DNA of 9,800 bases from an uncultured Ruminobacter sp. (lineage in GTDB: Bacteria; Pseudomonadota; Gammaproteobacteria; Enterobacterales; Succinivibrionaceae): positions 1 to 9,800 of the forward strand of contig CAAFXL010000138.1 in NCBI GenBank assembly GCA_900767005.1, read 5' to 3'. The notes under the pieces were generated by a model, which worked only from the letters and a program-made list of their open reading frames with translations, made no database searches and was not told where the DNA came from. A program made the translations under genes and the position numbers. This document shows, in pieces, positions 1 through 7,089 of the stretch. Positions within the stretch are counted from its first letter, which is position 1. The number at the start of each line of letters is the position of its first letter.

Positions 1-1
1 A

Positions 2-889
2 AATAAAGATGCTTTAAGAACTAAAAGAATACTACAATTAGGTGAATATGCATCATATAAATTAATCCTCAATGGTACTCCATTATCAAAGAATGTTTTA
101 GATTTATACCCTCAAATGAATTTCTTATCTCCTAAGATACTCAATATGTCATTCAATCAATTTAAAAATCAATATTGTGAATATTATGTAAGAGGAAGAT
201 TAAAGAATAAAGTTAAAAAGCAATATAACATAGAGCATTTAATTTCATTAATTAAGCCTTATATATTCGATAGTGAACTAGATTTAGGAAAGAACAAAAA
301 CTATTATTCAATAGATTATGAAATAGAAGATAAAGAACATTATGAAGATATAAAAAGAGGGTTTTTAAATTTTGAATCTGATATTAGTTTCTTCTCATTA
401 TCTACTGCATTACAACATTGTTATTGTTCTAGTGATTTAAAAAAGAAAGCGGTCAATAACTTATTAAATAAAATAGATTCTCAAGTAATAGTATTTGTTA
501 AGTATTTAGATAGTATTCCTGATGATTCTAAAAAGATAATTGGAGATATGAATATAAAGGAAAGAAAAATAATTATTGACCAATTCAAAAATAATGAATT
601 TAAAGTGCTTTATATAACATATGGATGCGGTGCTTTTGGTCTTAATCTTCAATGTTGTAGGAATGTAGTATTTGCGGATCATACATTCGATTATGCTCAA
701 AGATTACAAGCAGAAGCAAGAATATTTAGACTAGGACAAGAAAATGATGTTAATTACTATGATGTAAATTGCAATTGTGGATTAGATAGATTAATTAGAG
801 GCTGCTTAGATAAGAAAGTAAAATTGCTGGGTGAAGTTAAAAGAGAAATAGAAAAGGTAGGTGTAGAAGAATGGCTAAAAACTATTTAG
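2..889 (+). CDS. SNF2-family DNA helicase/ATPase, C-terminal part (5' end outside window)
   Basis: The frame is open from base 2, so the gene starts before the window and only its last 295 residues are present; the first ATG at 116 is internal. SNF2 proteins are superfamily 2 ATPases that translocate on duplex DNA. The residues near bases 62-82 read LILNGTP, matching helicase motif III (usually LTGTP), followed by a DLY...FLSP stretch typical of the family. The second RecA-like domain holds a motif V-like GLNLQ (about 640-655) and a motif VI-like QAEARIFRLGQ (about 709-740), the classic SNF2 form. Walker A and DEAH-type motifs must lie upstream. The end overlaps the IbrA-like gene by 19 bases, so the two are probably translationally coupled. 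Phages often carry such a helicase in the replication module; the exact role here is inferred. Family call is firm. Confidence 0.88.
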   Translation, partial: NKDALRTKRILQLGEYASYKLILNGTPLSKNVLDLYPQMNFLSPKILNMSFNQFKNQYCEYYVRGRLKNKVKKQYNIEHLISLIKPYIFDSELDLGKNKNYYSIDYEIEDKEHYEDIKRGFLNFESDISFFSLSTALQHCYCSSDLKKKAVNNLLNKIDSQVIVFVKYLDSIPDDSKKIIGDMNIKERKIIIDQFKNNEFKVLYITYGCGAFGLNLQCCRNVVFADHTFDYAQRLQAEARIFRLGQENDVNYYDVNCNCGLDRLIRGCLDKKVKLLGEVKREIEKVGVEEWLKTI

Positions 890-2145
890 ATATAAATGTA
901 TATGAAGCTGCTAAAAAGCGGATTGAGTATTTATTTAATGAATTTGACAATGTGCTAGTTGCATTTAGCGGTGGTAAGGATAGCAGCGTATGTTTGAATA
1001 TGTGCTATGACTATGCAAAGGACCATAACCAATTAAATAAACTTGCTATGTATCACTTAGACTATGAAGCACAATATCAAATGACTACCGATTTTGTTGA
1101 TGAAACTTTTAAACAGTTTAGCGATATAAAAAGATATTGGTTATGCTTACCTGTAAAAGCTCAATGTTGTTGCAATATGAAAGGTGGTCATTGGACACCA
1201 TGGGAACAATCAAAAAAAGATATATGGGTTAGACAAATGCCTAATTATGAATATGTCATTAATCAATCAAATTGTGAGTTTAAATATGATGATATAGATT
1301 ATCAAGTTCAAGAAAACTTTTGTGATTGGTTTATTAAAAAGAATGGAAAGACAGCGGTTGTAATTGGAATAAGAACTGATGAATCACTCAATAGATTCAG
1401 AGCTATAGCAAGTGATAAAAACTTTAAATATAAAAACCATAAATGGATTAATAACAATAAAGCATATCCTATTTATGATTGGAATGTAGAAGATATATGG
1501 ATTTACAATGCTAAATTTAATAAACCTTATAACAAGTTATATGATTTATATTATCAAGCTGGATTAAGTGTAGAGCAAATGAGAGTAGCAAGTCCATTTA
1601 ATGATTGTGCAGGAGCTACATTAAAATTGTATAAAGTCATTGATCCTAAAAATTGGGGAAGAATGGTTGGTCGAGTTAACGGAGTTAATTTTCTAGGATT
1701 ATATGGAGATACAACTGCTATGGGATGGAAGAAAATCACTAAGCCTAATCACTTTACTTGGAAAGAATATTGTTATTTCTTACTTGATACTTTAGATGAA
1801 AAAACAAGAAAACATTATTTAGAAAAGTTAAATACATCTATTAAGTTTTGGAAAGAAAAGGGCGGTTGCCTAAGTGATGAAACAATAGAAGATTTGCAAA
1901 GTGAAAATATAGAATTTATTGATAAAGGCTATACAAGTAATTATAGCCAAAATAAAAAAGTGATAGCATTTAATGATTATTTGGATGATACACAATCTAG
2001 TAATTTTAGAGAATTACCAACATATAAAAGAATGTGTATTTGTATTATTAAGAATGATTATTATTGTAAGTATATGGGATTTTCACAAACCAAAAATGAA
2101 TTACAAAAAAGAAAGGAGGCAATAGAAAAATATGCAAACTTATAA
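871..2145 (+). CDS. ibrA: IbrA-like PAPS reductase-family ATP pyrophosphatase (DUF3440 type)
   Basis: 424 residues. The N-terminal half is an adenine-nucleotide alpha-hydrolase (PP-loop) domain: SGGKDSS at residues 33-39, GIRTDES at 166-172 with R175, and PIYDWNVEDIW at 200-210, all diagnostic of the PAPS reductase family. The C-terminal half (about 220-424) corresponds to the extension found in IbrA/DUF3440 proteins. A run of three cysteines (99-101) inside an AQCCCNMKGGHW stretch stands out and could bind metal or sulfur, but this is unproven. Family members activate a substrate with ATP; in E. coli prophages IbrA acts with IbrB to switch on immunoglobulin-binding eib genes by an unknown mechanism. 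The next gene is an IbrB-like protein overlapping by 14 bases, the standard pairing, which supports the name. The start at 871 lies inside the end of the helicase gene, behind a purine-rich AAGGTAGGTG. The real substrate is unknown. Confidence 0.85.
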   Translation: MAKNYLDINVYEAAKKRIEYLFNEFDNVLVAFSGGKDSSVCLNMCYDYAKDHNQLNKLAMYHLDYEAQYQMTTDFVDETFKQFSDIKRYWLCLPVKAQCCCNMKGGHWTPWEQSKKDIWVRQMPNYEYVINQSNCEFKYDDIDYQVQENFCDWFIKKNGKTAVVIGIRTDESLNRFRAIASDKNFKYKNHKWINNNKAYPIYDWNVEDIWIYNAKFNKPYNKLYDLYYQAGLSVEQMRVASPFNDCAGATLKLYKVIDPKNWGRMVGRVNGVNFLGLYGDTTAMGWKKITKPNHFTWKEYCYFLLDTLDEKTRKHYLEKLNTSIKFWKEKGGCLSDETIEDLQSENIEFIDKGYTSNYSQNKKVIAFNDYLDDTQSSNFRELPTYKRMCICIIKNDYYCKYMGFSQTKNELQKRKEAIEKYANL

Positions 2146-2641
2146 ATCACCTGTTTACAATGTTAAAGCTGTACCAATAGAAAAGATACATGCTAATGCG
2201 TACAACCCAAATCACGTTGCAAATCCTGAGATGAAACTATTATATCAATCAATATTAATTGACGGATATACTATGCCTATTGTTTGTTATTACATAGCGG
2301 AAAATGATACATACGAAATTGTAGATGGTTTTCATAGGTATAGAACAATGTTAGAACATAAAGACATATACGAGCGTGAAAATGGTTGTTTGCCTGTTGT
2401 TGTAATTGATAAGCCTTTAAGCGATAGAATGGCATCAACAATAAGGCATAACCGAGCAAGAGGAAGTCATTCAATAGAATTAATGACTAATATTGTTGCT
2501 GATCTAGTTGAAAGCGGAATGTCTGATGCATGGATTATGAAAAATATAGGAATGGATGCAGAAGAATTATTAAGATTAAAACAAATAAGCGGCTTAGCTG
2601 CTTTATTCAAAGACAAAGAATTTAGTAAAGGATGGGAATAA
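2132..2641 (+). CDS. ibrB: IbrB-like protein, ParB/sulfiredoxin-fold domain
   Basis: 169 residues. The first ~110 residues carry the ParB N-terminal-like fold: VPIEKIHANAYNPN (14-27), a DGFHRYR box (65-71) equivalent to the nucleotide-binding GxRR/HR motif of ParB and sulfiredoxin, and RHNRARGSH (105-113). The remaining helical part (about 116-160, IVADLVESGMSDAWIMKNIGM) resembles the ParB helix-turn-helix region. IbrB proteins work with IbrA, encoded immediately upstream with a 14-base overlap. Start 2132 is backed by AAAGGAGG at 2112-2119 inside the ibrA end. No plasmid-partition ParA is present, so a segregation role is unlikely. A transcription or nucleotide-linked regulatory role is inferred from the E. 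coli IbrAB work; the biochemical activity is not known. Confidence 0.82.
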   Translation: MQTYKSPVYNVKAVPIEKIHANAYNPNHVANPEMKLLYQSILIDGYTMPIVCYYIAENDTYEIVDGFHRYRTMLEHKDIYERENGCLPVVVIDKPLSDRMASTIRHNRARGSHSIELMTNIVADLVESGMSDAWIMKNIGMDAEELLRLKQISGLAALFKDKEFSKGWE

Positions 2642-2643
2642 AA

Positions 2644-3516
2644 ATGAAATCAAATTATATGAATTATTTTAAAGAACAAAAATGTTATCAATGGGATAAA
2701 GAAAAAAATGTAATATCTATTACTCCTACTGAAATTAAAGAGGAATTTTGTTTAGATCAAAAAGGTATGGATATGTTTTTAAAATTTGACAATCCAGAAA
2801 TTAAATTAGGAAAAACTTTAGAAGTAAAAAGTGGAAAAACAAAAGCGAATATTAAGATATGTGAACAAGAATTAGTCTTACCAAATATGGAGTATACAAA
2901 CTCTTTTAAACTAGATGTTAATAAATTAAAACTTGCAAATAAATTCGTTTCTAAAACTCAACAAAGACCTATCTTAACAGGTGTAAATGTAAATGAAGGA
3001 TATATTGCAGCAACGGATTCAATATTTGCTTATAGAACGAAATGTGAAAATGATTGTAATATTACAATCGCAAGTGAATTTATTAATATATTAAATGATG
3101 CATTAGGAGAAGTAGAAATTAAATGCAACGAAAATACTGTATCATGTGAATTTAATGGAACAATTTATATAGGAAGATTATTAGTTGGTATTTATCCAAA
3201 TATTAATAATGTATATAAAACACCTGCAAATACTGTTGTAGTTAATAAGGAAGAATTAAAGCAATTATTATCATTTTCTGATACAAAAAATAGTTATGTA
3301 ACTTTAAGCAAAAATAAAGTAATTATCGAGGGTGAAAACATTGTTGAAGCTGAAATTGATTTAGATATTAATTGTGAAATTTATTTAGCTTTAGATAGAG
3401 TTTTAACGATTATTAATAGTATTCAAGAAACCGAATTAAAAATTGGTTATGATGACGGATTACATCCACTTTATATTAATGATGATTATTTAGTATTACC
3501 TGTAAGGAGGGGTTAA
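2644..3516 (+). CDS. Phage DNA polymerase sliding clamp (DnaN/beta-clamp-like)
   Basis: 290 residues from the second ATG; the ATG at 2632 overlaps the previous stop but has AAAGG directly touching it, too close for a ribosome site, whereas 2644 has usable spacing. Clamp signatures: RPILTG at 108-113, AATDS at 122-126, a GRLLVGIYPNINNV stretch at 177-190 (compare the bacterial LIEGxFPDY...VIP), and a C-terminal YLVLPVR at 282-288 matching the clamp C-terminus (usually ...MPVR). These cover domains II and III well; the N-terminal third is short and diverged, making the protein some 80 residues shorter than a typical bacterial clamp (~370). It should form a ring on DNA that tethers polymerases and other partners through their QLxLF peptides. 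It lies directly before a PcfK-like gene whose protein ends in such a peptide. Family assignment is good; the oligomer state is inferred. Confidence 0.78.
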   Translation: MKSNYMNYFKEQKCYQWDKEKNVISITPTEIKEEFCLDQKGMDMFLKFDNPEIKLGKTLEVKSGKTKANIKICEQELVLPNMEYTNSFKLDVNKLKLANKFVSKTQQRPILTGVNVNEGYIAATDSIFAYRTKCENDCNITIASEFINILNDALGEVEIKCNENTVSCEFNGTIYIGRLLVGIYPNINNVYKTPANTVVVNKEELKQLLSFSDTKNSYVTLSKNKVIIEGENIVEAEIDLDINCEIYLALDRVLTIINSIQETELKIGYDDGLHPLYINDDYLVLPVRRG

Positions 3517-3518
3517 AA

Positions 3519-3944
3519 ATGGATTTAGAAGCATTAAAAAAATTAGATAAAAAATATGCTCAAGCAATAGCAAATTACTTATTAACTAGAATTGAAACTG
3601 ATGAATGTTTGAAAACTAAATTAGAAGAAACAAATAAAACTTTAAAAGGTTGCGTTGAATATGTAAAGAAAGAAGCGAAGAAACAAGCAGAAGATAATGT
3701 TGCAATTATTGAAGATCAACAAGTCTATGAATGGGCGGTGCATTATTTCTTAGAAGATAGTTTAGATTGTGAGCCAAAAGAAAAACCAAGTAAAAAGAAA
3801 AAAGAGGAAGAAGAAACTGAAAAAGTTGAAACTCTATTTGGTGAAGAAGAAGTAACAAAAGAAAAGAAAACACCAAAAGTTTCTAAATCTAAAAAAGATA
3901 TTGAGAAAAAATTAGTGGAGCAAATGTCATTGTTTGATTTATAA
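3519..3944 (+). CDS. pcfK: PcfK-like protein with C-terminal clamp-binding peptide
   Basis: 141 residues, starting two bases after the clamp stop with AAGGAGG at 3504-3510. The first ~84 residues match the PcfK-like family: a helical start, LKGCVEYVKKEAKK (42-55) and DQQVYEWAVHYFLED (66-80). Residues 85-130 form a highly charged Lys/Glu linker likely to be disordered. The last seven residues are QMSLFDL (135-141), close to the bacterial clamp-binding consensus QL(S/D)LF. PcfK was named from the conjugative plasmid pCF10 and is common in phages and integrative elements next to PcfJ, as here; its molecular function is not established. The tail suggests it docks on the clamp encoded just upstream, perhaps carrying PcfJ with it; that is inference. 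Confidence 0.78.
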   Translation: MDLEALKKLDKKYAQAIANYLLTRIETDECLKTKLEETNKTLKGCVEYVKKEAKKQAEDNVAIIEDQQVYEWAVHYFLEDSLDCEPKEKPSKKKKEEEETEKVETLFGEEEVTKEKKTPKVSKSKKDIEKKLVEQMSLFDL

Positions 3945-3953
3945 AGGTGAATT

Positions 3954-5255
3954 ATGAAGATTGATGATTTTTATGTAGAAAATAGAAAGGAAATAAATGA
4001 ACTTTCAAAGGTTAAACTTAAAATCAATAAAGATACTGAAAAACTTCTTCTATCAAAACCAACAAGTGGACATACAGAATATTATTCACTCATTCAAAAA
4101 TGGCGTGGGAAAATCATTGAGAGAGTATTTGCTATACGATTAAATAAGAAGAAAATTCCCGAATATCAAGAGGTGATTAGAAGAATTGAAGGAAATAAAT
4201 TTATACTCGATAAAAATATGTATCTAAATTGTTGCGGAGGTTATATTTGTGTATGGAAAGATTCAAGACCATCACCTTATAACTTTAATAAAAAAACAGC
4301 ATACAATAAATGGTTTAATGATAATATCGTTTATTTCAATGTATATACAACTCCATTATATACTTTTAAAGATTTAATAAAACTTGATGATTCATTAAAA
4401 TATTGCAATTGGAAAGGTGAGCCTATTATCGAATATATAACAATGTATCGTAAATATCCTGAAATAGAGATTTTATCTAAACTAGGATATAAAAGATTAA
4501 GGTATAATACAGCAGTTTTACGAAAGCTAAAAGATAAGAAGTTTGTTAAATTCTTATGGAAAGAAAGTAAGACACTAAAAGAGATTAAAAACGTAACAGG
4601 ACAAATTGTTTTGAAGGCATATAAGCATAATTTATCTATTGATGAAGCATATATGAAAGATTCAATAGATCGTGAATTCAGACCTTATGATTTTAAATCT
4701 AATTATCCAATGTTAGATATAGAAAAAACAAAAAAATATCTAATTAGAAATAAAGTAAGTTTATCATCATATTGTGATTTATTAACAGCGTTGAAATACT
4801 TTAAATTAGATTTAACTGATACTAAAAACTCATATCCAAAAGATTTTCAATATTGGCACGATTATTATATTAATCAAATGGAAGCTGATAAGAATAAAGA
4901 CATTGATATAAAAATCAAAGAACAAGCCAATAAATATAAACGAATTTTAAAACCAATTAATGATGAAATTAAAATGTCATTTCCAAACTGCACACTAGAC
5001 TTTATAAATGAAGGTAATGCTTTAAATCATTGTGTCGGTAGAATGGGCTATAATAAGAAAATGGCTAATGGTGAAAGTCTAATAATCTTTGTTAGAAAAG
5101 AAGAAGATAAACCACTTTACACAATGGAATATGATCCAAAAGGTAAAAAGATAAAACAATTATATGGCGACCATGATACACAACCAGAACAAAGCATAAA
5201 AGACATTATTTATAATGTATGGTTGCCAAAAGTAAAAAGAATGAGGTTTGCATAA
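3954..5255 (+). CDS. pcfJ: PcfJ-like protein
   Basis: 433 residues, start at 3954 behind AAAGGTG. The C-terminal third carries the conserved PcfJ region: FINEGNALNHCVG (350-362) with the invariant-looking HCVG at 359-362, a YTMEY segment (389-393) and IKQLYGDHD (400-408). The N-terminal ~340 residues are rich in Lys, Tyr and Asn, mostly helical by eye, and I recognise no catalytic motif there. PcfJ and PcfK are almost always adjacent, and this pair keeps that order. The family occurs in conjugative elements and in phages, and its function has not been worked out; His359/Cys360 make an enzymatic or metal-binding role possible. The last four codons and stop (MRFA, TAA) reappear nearly base for base after the HNH gene (see the repeats). 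Confidence 0.82.
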   Translation: MKIDDFYVENRKEINELSKVKLKINKDTEKLLLSKPTSGHTEYYSLIQKWRGKIIERVFAIRLNKKKIPEYQEVIRRIEGNKFILDKNMYLNCCGGYICVWKDSRPSPYNFNKKTAYNKWFNDNIVYFNVYTTPLYTFKDLIKLDDSLKYCNWKGEPIIEYITMYRKYPEIEILSKLGYKRLRYNTAVLRKLKDKKFVKFLWKESKTLKEIKNVTGQIVLKAYKHNLSIDEAYMKDSIDREFRPYDFKSNYPMLDIEKTKKYLIRNKVSLSSYCDLLTALKYFKLDLTDTKNSYPKDFQYWHDYYINQMEADKNKDIDIKIKEQANKYKRILKPINDEIKMSFPNCTLDFINEGNALNHCVGRMGYNKKMANGESLIIFVRKEEDKPLYTMEYDPKGKKIKQLYGDHDTQPEQSIKDIIYNVWLPKVKRMRFA

Positions 5256-5265
5256 AAAGGAGGAA
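5241..5265 (+). repeat. Direct repeat, left copy, at the end of pcfJ
   Basis: ATGAGGTTTGCATAA followed by AAA and GGAGGAA. It spans the last codons and stop of the PcfJ-like gene plus the next ribosome site. The right copy at 6776-6797 matches 14 of 15 bases and then GGAGGAA exactly, lacking only the AAA. The two copies bracket the 70-codon gene and the HNH gene. Confidence 0.6.
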
Positions 5266-5270
5266 CAAAT

Positions 5271-5483
5271 ATGAAACAAGAAAATATTAAAAAGAACCAA
5301 GAAGAATTAGAAGGAGTAATAGCATCATCAAAATTTATTAGAGATTTTATGTTAGATAAAAATACACCTTACGAAGAAAGAGTAAGAGAAATTAAAACAA
5401 TGAGAACTGCGTGTGAAGCAAATAAAACTATTGTATCATCAATTATCAATACAATTGCATTAGACAAATTAGGAACAGAATAA
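5271..5483 (+). CDS. Small helical hypothetical phage protein
   Basis: 70 residues; I do not recognise the family. It starts behind a very strong site, AAGGAGG at 5257-5263, with ideal spacing. The protein looks all-helical with alternating charge (EEL, PYEERVREIKTMRTACEANK) and no membrane segment or signal peptide. It lies within the long operon, 15 bases after the PcfJ-like stop and 6 bases before the HNH gene start, which has a poor ribosome site of its own and probably depends on translation of this gene. The position suggests an early accessory function; nothing more can be supported. Confidence 0.68.
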   Translation: MKQENIKKNQEELEGVIASSKFIRDFMLDKNTPYEERVREIKTMRTACEANKTIVSSIINTIALDKLGTE

Positions 5484-5489
5484 CAATAG

Positions 5490-6779
5490 ATGGAAGAAAA
5501 AGAATTATTCAAAACCGCAATAAAGAATTGCAAAAATAATAAAGAACTAGCCAATATTTATAATCGCATTATGGGAACAACATTAAGTGTTGATACTATA
5601 AGGAAAAAATGTAATTCATACGGATATCATATTAAAGACAATATTGATACAGGTGGTTTGAAAAGTGATGAAAGTTTAAAGTGGTTGGAAGAAAACAAAA
5701 ATAAGTACGAAACTACAACTGATTTACACAAAGCATATAACGAGTATTTTAAAACGAATGTAAAACACGCTTCATTTATTTATAACTTAAAAGGTATTAT
5801 ACTATCGAAAAAGAAATTGGAATATACCGAAGAAGAAACACAATGGTTTAAAGAAAATGTGCATAAATATTATAGTCATGAAGATGTAAGAAAAGCATTT
5901 AATGAAAGGTTTAATAGAGATATAACTTTTGCCGAAACAAGAAGCAAATTACATTATATGAAACTTCATATAGGCAAAAGACCAAAAGAAGAAAAAGAAA
6001 GAATAAGTTTAGAGTTTAAAAAGAAAAGGCTTGAAAAGAAAAAAAGAGAGAAAGAACTTCTACCAAAGAAACCAAGAAAAACAACTACAATATTTAAAGA
6101 AGAACATTTGAAATGGTTGATAGACAACGCAAACAAATATCGTTGGTATAAAGAAGTTTATATTGATTTTCAAAAACAATTCAACTCTAATCTTACTGAA
6201 AAGCAAGTAAGAGATAAAGTTCATAGAATGGAATTGAAACTAAAATCAACTATGTTTAGTGATGAAGAAATACAATGGGTTGTTGAAAACTATAATAGCA
6301 AAAAATCGAATAGCGAATTATCACAAGAATTTTATAAAAAGTTTTGTAAGAAAATAAACAAGCATACATTAAAATCAATGTCAAATAAAATGGGAGTTAT
6401 AAAAGATCGTGAAAATTACGCATTTGAAAACGGAATATCTAAAACTAGACTTCCTGTAGGTACTGAAAAAATATTTAATGGTTTTGTATATGTTAAAATA
6501 AGTGAAACAAGAGAAAAGAATAAAACTCACAAAGCGTATCACGAAAATTGGAAAATGAAAGCTCATTATTTATGGGAAAAAGAAAACGGAAAAATTCCTA
6601 AAGGATATTGTTTATGCTATAAGGACGGAAACAAATTAAATTGCAAATTAGAAAACTTGTATTTATTAAAACCTAGTGAATTAGGAAAATTAGTCCAAAA
6701 TAAAGTGTATGGGTATAACGAATATACGGAAGCATATTTAGATATCATTAGAATAGAAGATGAATTTTTAAAATTATGA
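5490..6779 (+). CDS. HNH-type domain protein with five tandem HTH-like repeats
   Basis: 429 residues. The C-terminal part (about 352-393) fits the phage HNH layout: AHYLWEKENGKIPKGY then KDGNKLN and LENL, with H359, D379, N381, N384 and N389. The usual catalytic His before xDGNK is Tyr377, so cleavage activity is doubtful, although phage HNH-annotated proteins with an aromatic here are common. Before it lie about five copies of a ~50-residue helical unit (near 4-48, 60-107, 112-162, 203-252, 256-305), each built like WLxENxxKY...LxxAYNExF...(R/K)xKxxxxxL, resembling Myb/HTH DNA-binding repeats. A very basic linker (163-199) separates repeats 3 and 4. Start 5490 follows a TAG directly, so it cannot lie further upstream; only a distant AGGA is seen, suggesting coupling to the gene before. 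It could be a homing-type endonuclease, or a DNA-binding protein that has lost cleavage. Confidence 0.75.
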   Translation: MEEKELFKTAIKNCKNNKELANIYNRIMGTTLSVDTIRKKCNSYGYHIKDNIDTGGLKSDESLKWLEENKNKYETTTDLHKAYNEYFKTNVKHASFIYNLKGIILSKKKLEYTEEETQWFKENVHKYYSHEDVRKAFNERFNRDITFAETRSKLHYMKLHIGKRPKEEKERISLEFKKKRLEKKKREKELLPKKPRKTTTIFKEEHLKWLIDNANKYRWYKEVYIDFQKQFNSNLTEKQVRDKVHRMELKLKSTMFSDEEIQWVVENYNSKKSNSELSQEFYKKFCKKINKHTLKSMSNKMGVIKDRENYAFENGISKTRLPVGTEKIFNGFVYVKISETREKNKTHKAYHENWKMKAHYLWEKENGKIPKGYCLCYKDGNKLNCKLENLYLLKPSELGKLVQNKVYGYNEYTEAYLDIIRIEDEFLKL

Positions 6780-6797
6780 GATTTGCATAAGGAGGAA
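6776..6797 (+). repeat. Direct repeat, right copy, after the HNH gene
   Basis: ATGAGATTTGCATAA then GGAGGAA. Read as codons this spells MRFA-stop, identical to the end of the PcfJ-like protein, although here it lies mostly outside any gene and overlaps the HNH stop. It matches 5241-5265 except for one G/A change and a missing AAA. It also supplies the ribosome site of the next gene. Confidence 0.6.
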
Positions 6798-6800
6798 GTA

Positions 6801-7001
6801 ATGAACAATTTAGCAATGTATAGAAAGAAAGCAAAGATAAGACAAATTGATTTAGCTGAAAAAATCGGTGTATCAAATAAAACCATGAACGAATGGGAAA
6901 AGCCTGATTTTGATTTAAAAAGATTGAGCTTAATTAAAATAGGTCAAATATGTGAAATATTGAGCATAAAGATTAGTGATTTAATAGGTGAGGTGGAATA
7001 A
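6801..7001 (+). CDS. Small Cro/CI-type HTH DNA-binding protein
   Basis: 66 residues. The start at 6801 is chosen because AAGGAGG at 6789-6795 sits at ideal spacing; an in-frame TTG at 6783 has no such site. The helix-turn-helix of the Cro/CI (HTH_XRE) family is clear at about 16-35: QIDLAEKIGVSNKTMNEWE, followed by helices ending in ISDLIGE, so the protein is little more than the DNA-binding domain. It is the last sizeable gene of the long operon and probably regulates phage promoters; targets are unknown. The preceding HNH stop is a TGA in this same frame. Confidence 0.85.
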   Translation: MNNLAMYRKKAKIRQIDLAEKIGVSNKTMNEWEKPDFDLKRLSLIKIGQICEILSIKISDLIGEVE

Positions 7002-7060
7002 TGGCTGATAGAATAACAATTGAAACAATATCAAAGAAAATAGGACAATATCATAAATAA
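7001..7060 (+). CDS. Possible 19-residue peptide at the operon end
   Basis: A 19-codon frame whose ATG overlaps the HTH gene stop (TAATG) and which follows a GGTGAGGTGG ribosome-type site at about 6988-6996. The product (MADRITIETISKKIGQYHK) is not recognised. It ends three bases before the terminator stem. It may be a real short peptide or the stump of a longer gene lost when the terminator and minus-strand gene arrived. The spacing and start overlap favour translation, but nothing shows a function. Confidence 0.35.
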   Translation: MADRITIETISKKIGQYHK

Positions 7061-7062
7061 AA

Positions 7063-7085
7063 CCACTCTTTCGAGTGGCTTTTTT
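7063..7085. terminator. Bidirectional intrinsic terminator
   Basis: CCACTC (7063-7068), loop TTTC, GAGTGG (7073-7078), then CTTTTTT on the plus strand. On the minus strand the same stem is followed by TTTTATTT. It ends the long plus-strand operon and also sits just past the stop of the convergent minus-strand gene, so it likely serves both. Confidence 0.85.
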
Positions 7086-7089
7086 CGTT

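Noticed and set aside
506..700. Open frame on the minus strand inside the helicase gene
   Set aside because: It lies wholly opposite a strongly conserved helicase domain and has no ribosome site or recognisable protein pattern; other minus-strand frames opposite the ibrA, ibrB, HNH and lysis genes were dropped for the same reason.
2132..2641. Chromosome or plasmid partition ParB
   Set aside because: The ParB-like fold is present but there is no ParA gene, the protein is short, and it is paired with IbrA, so IbrB is the better name.
3519..5255. Conjugative element indicated by PcfK and PcfJ
   Set aside because: No relaxase, coupling protein or type IV secretion genes are seen, while holin-like and endolysin genes are; the pair is also common in phages.
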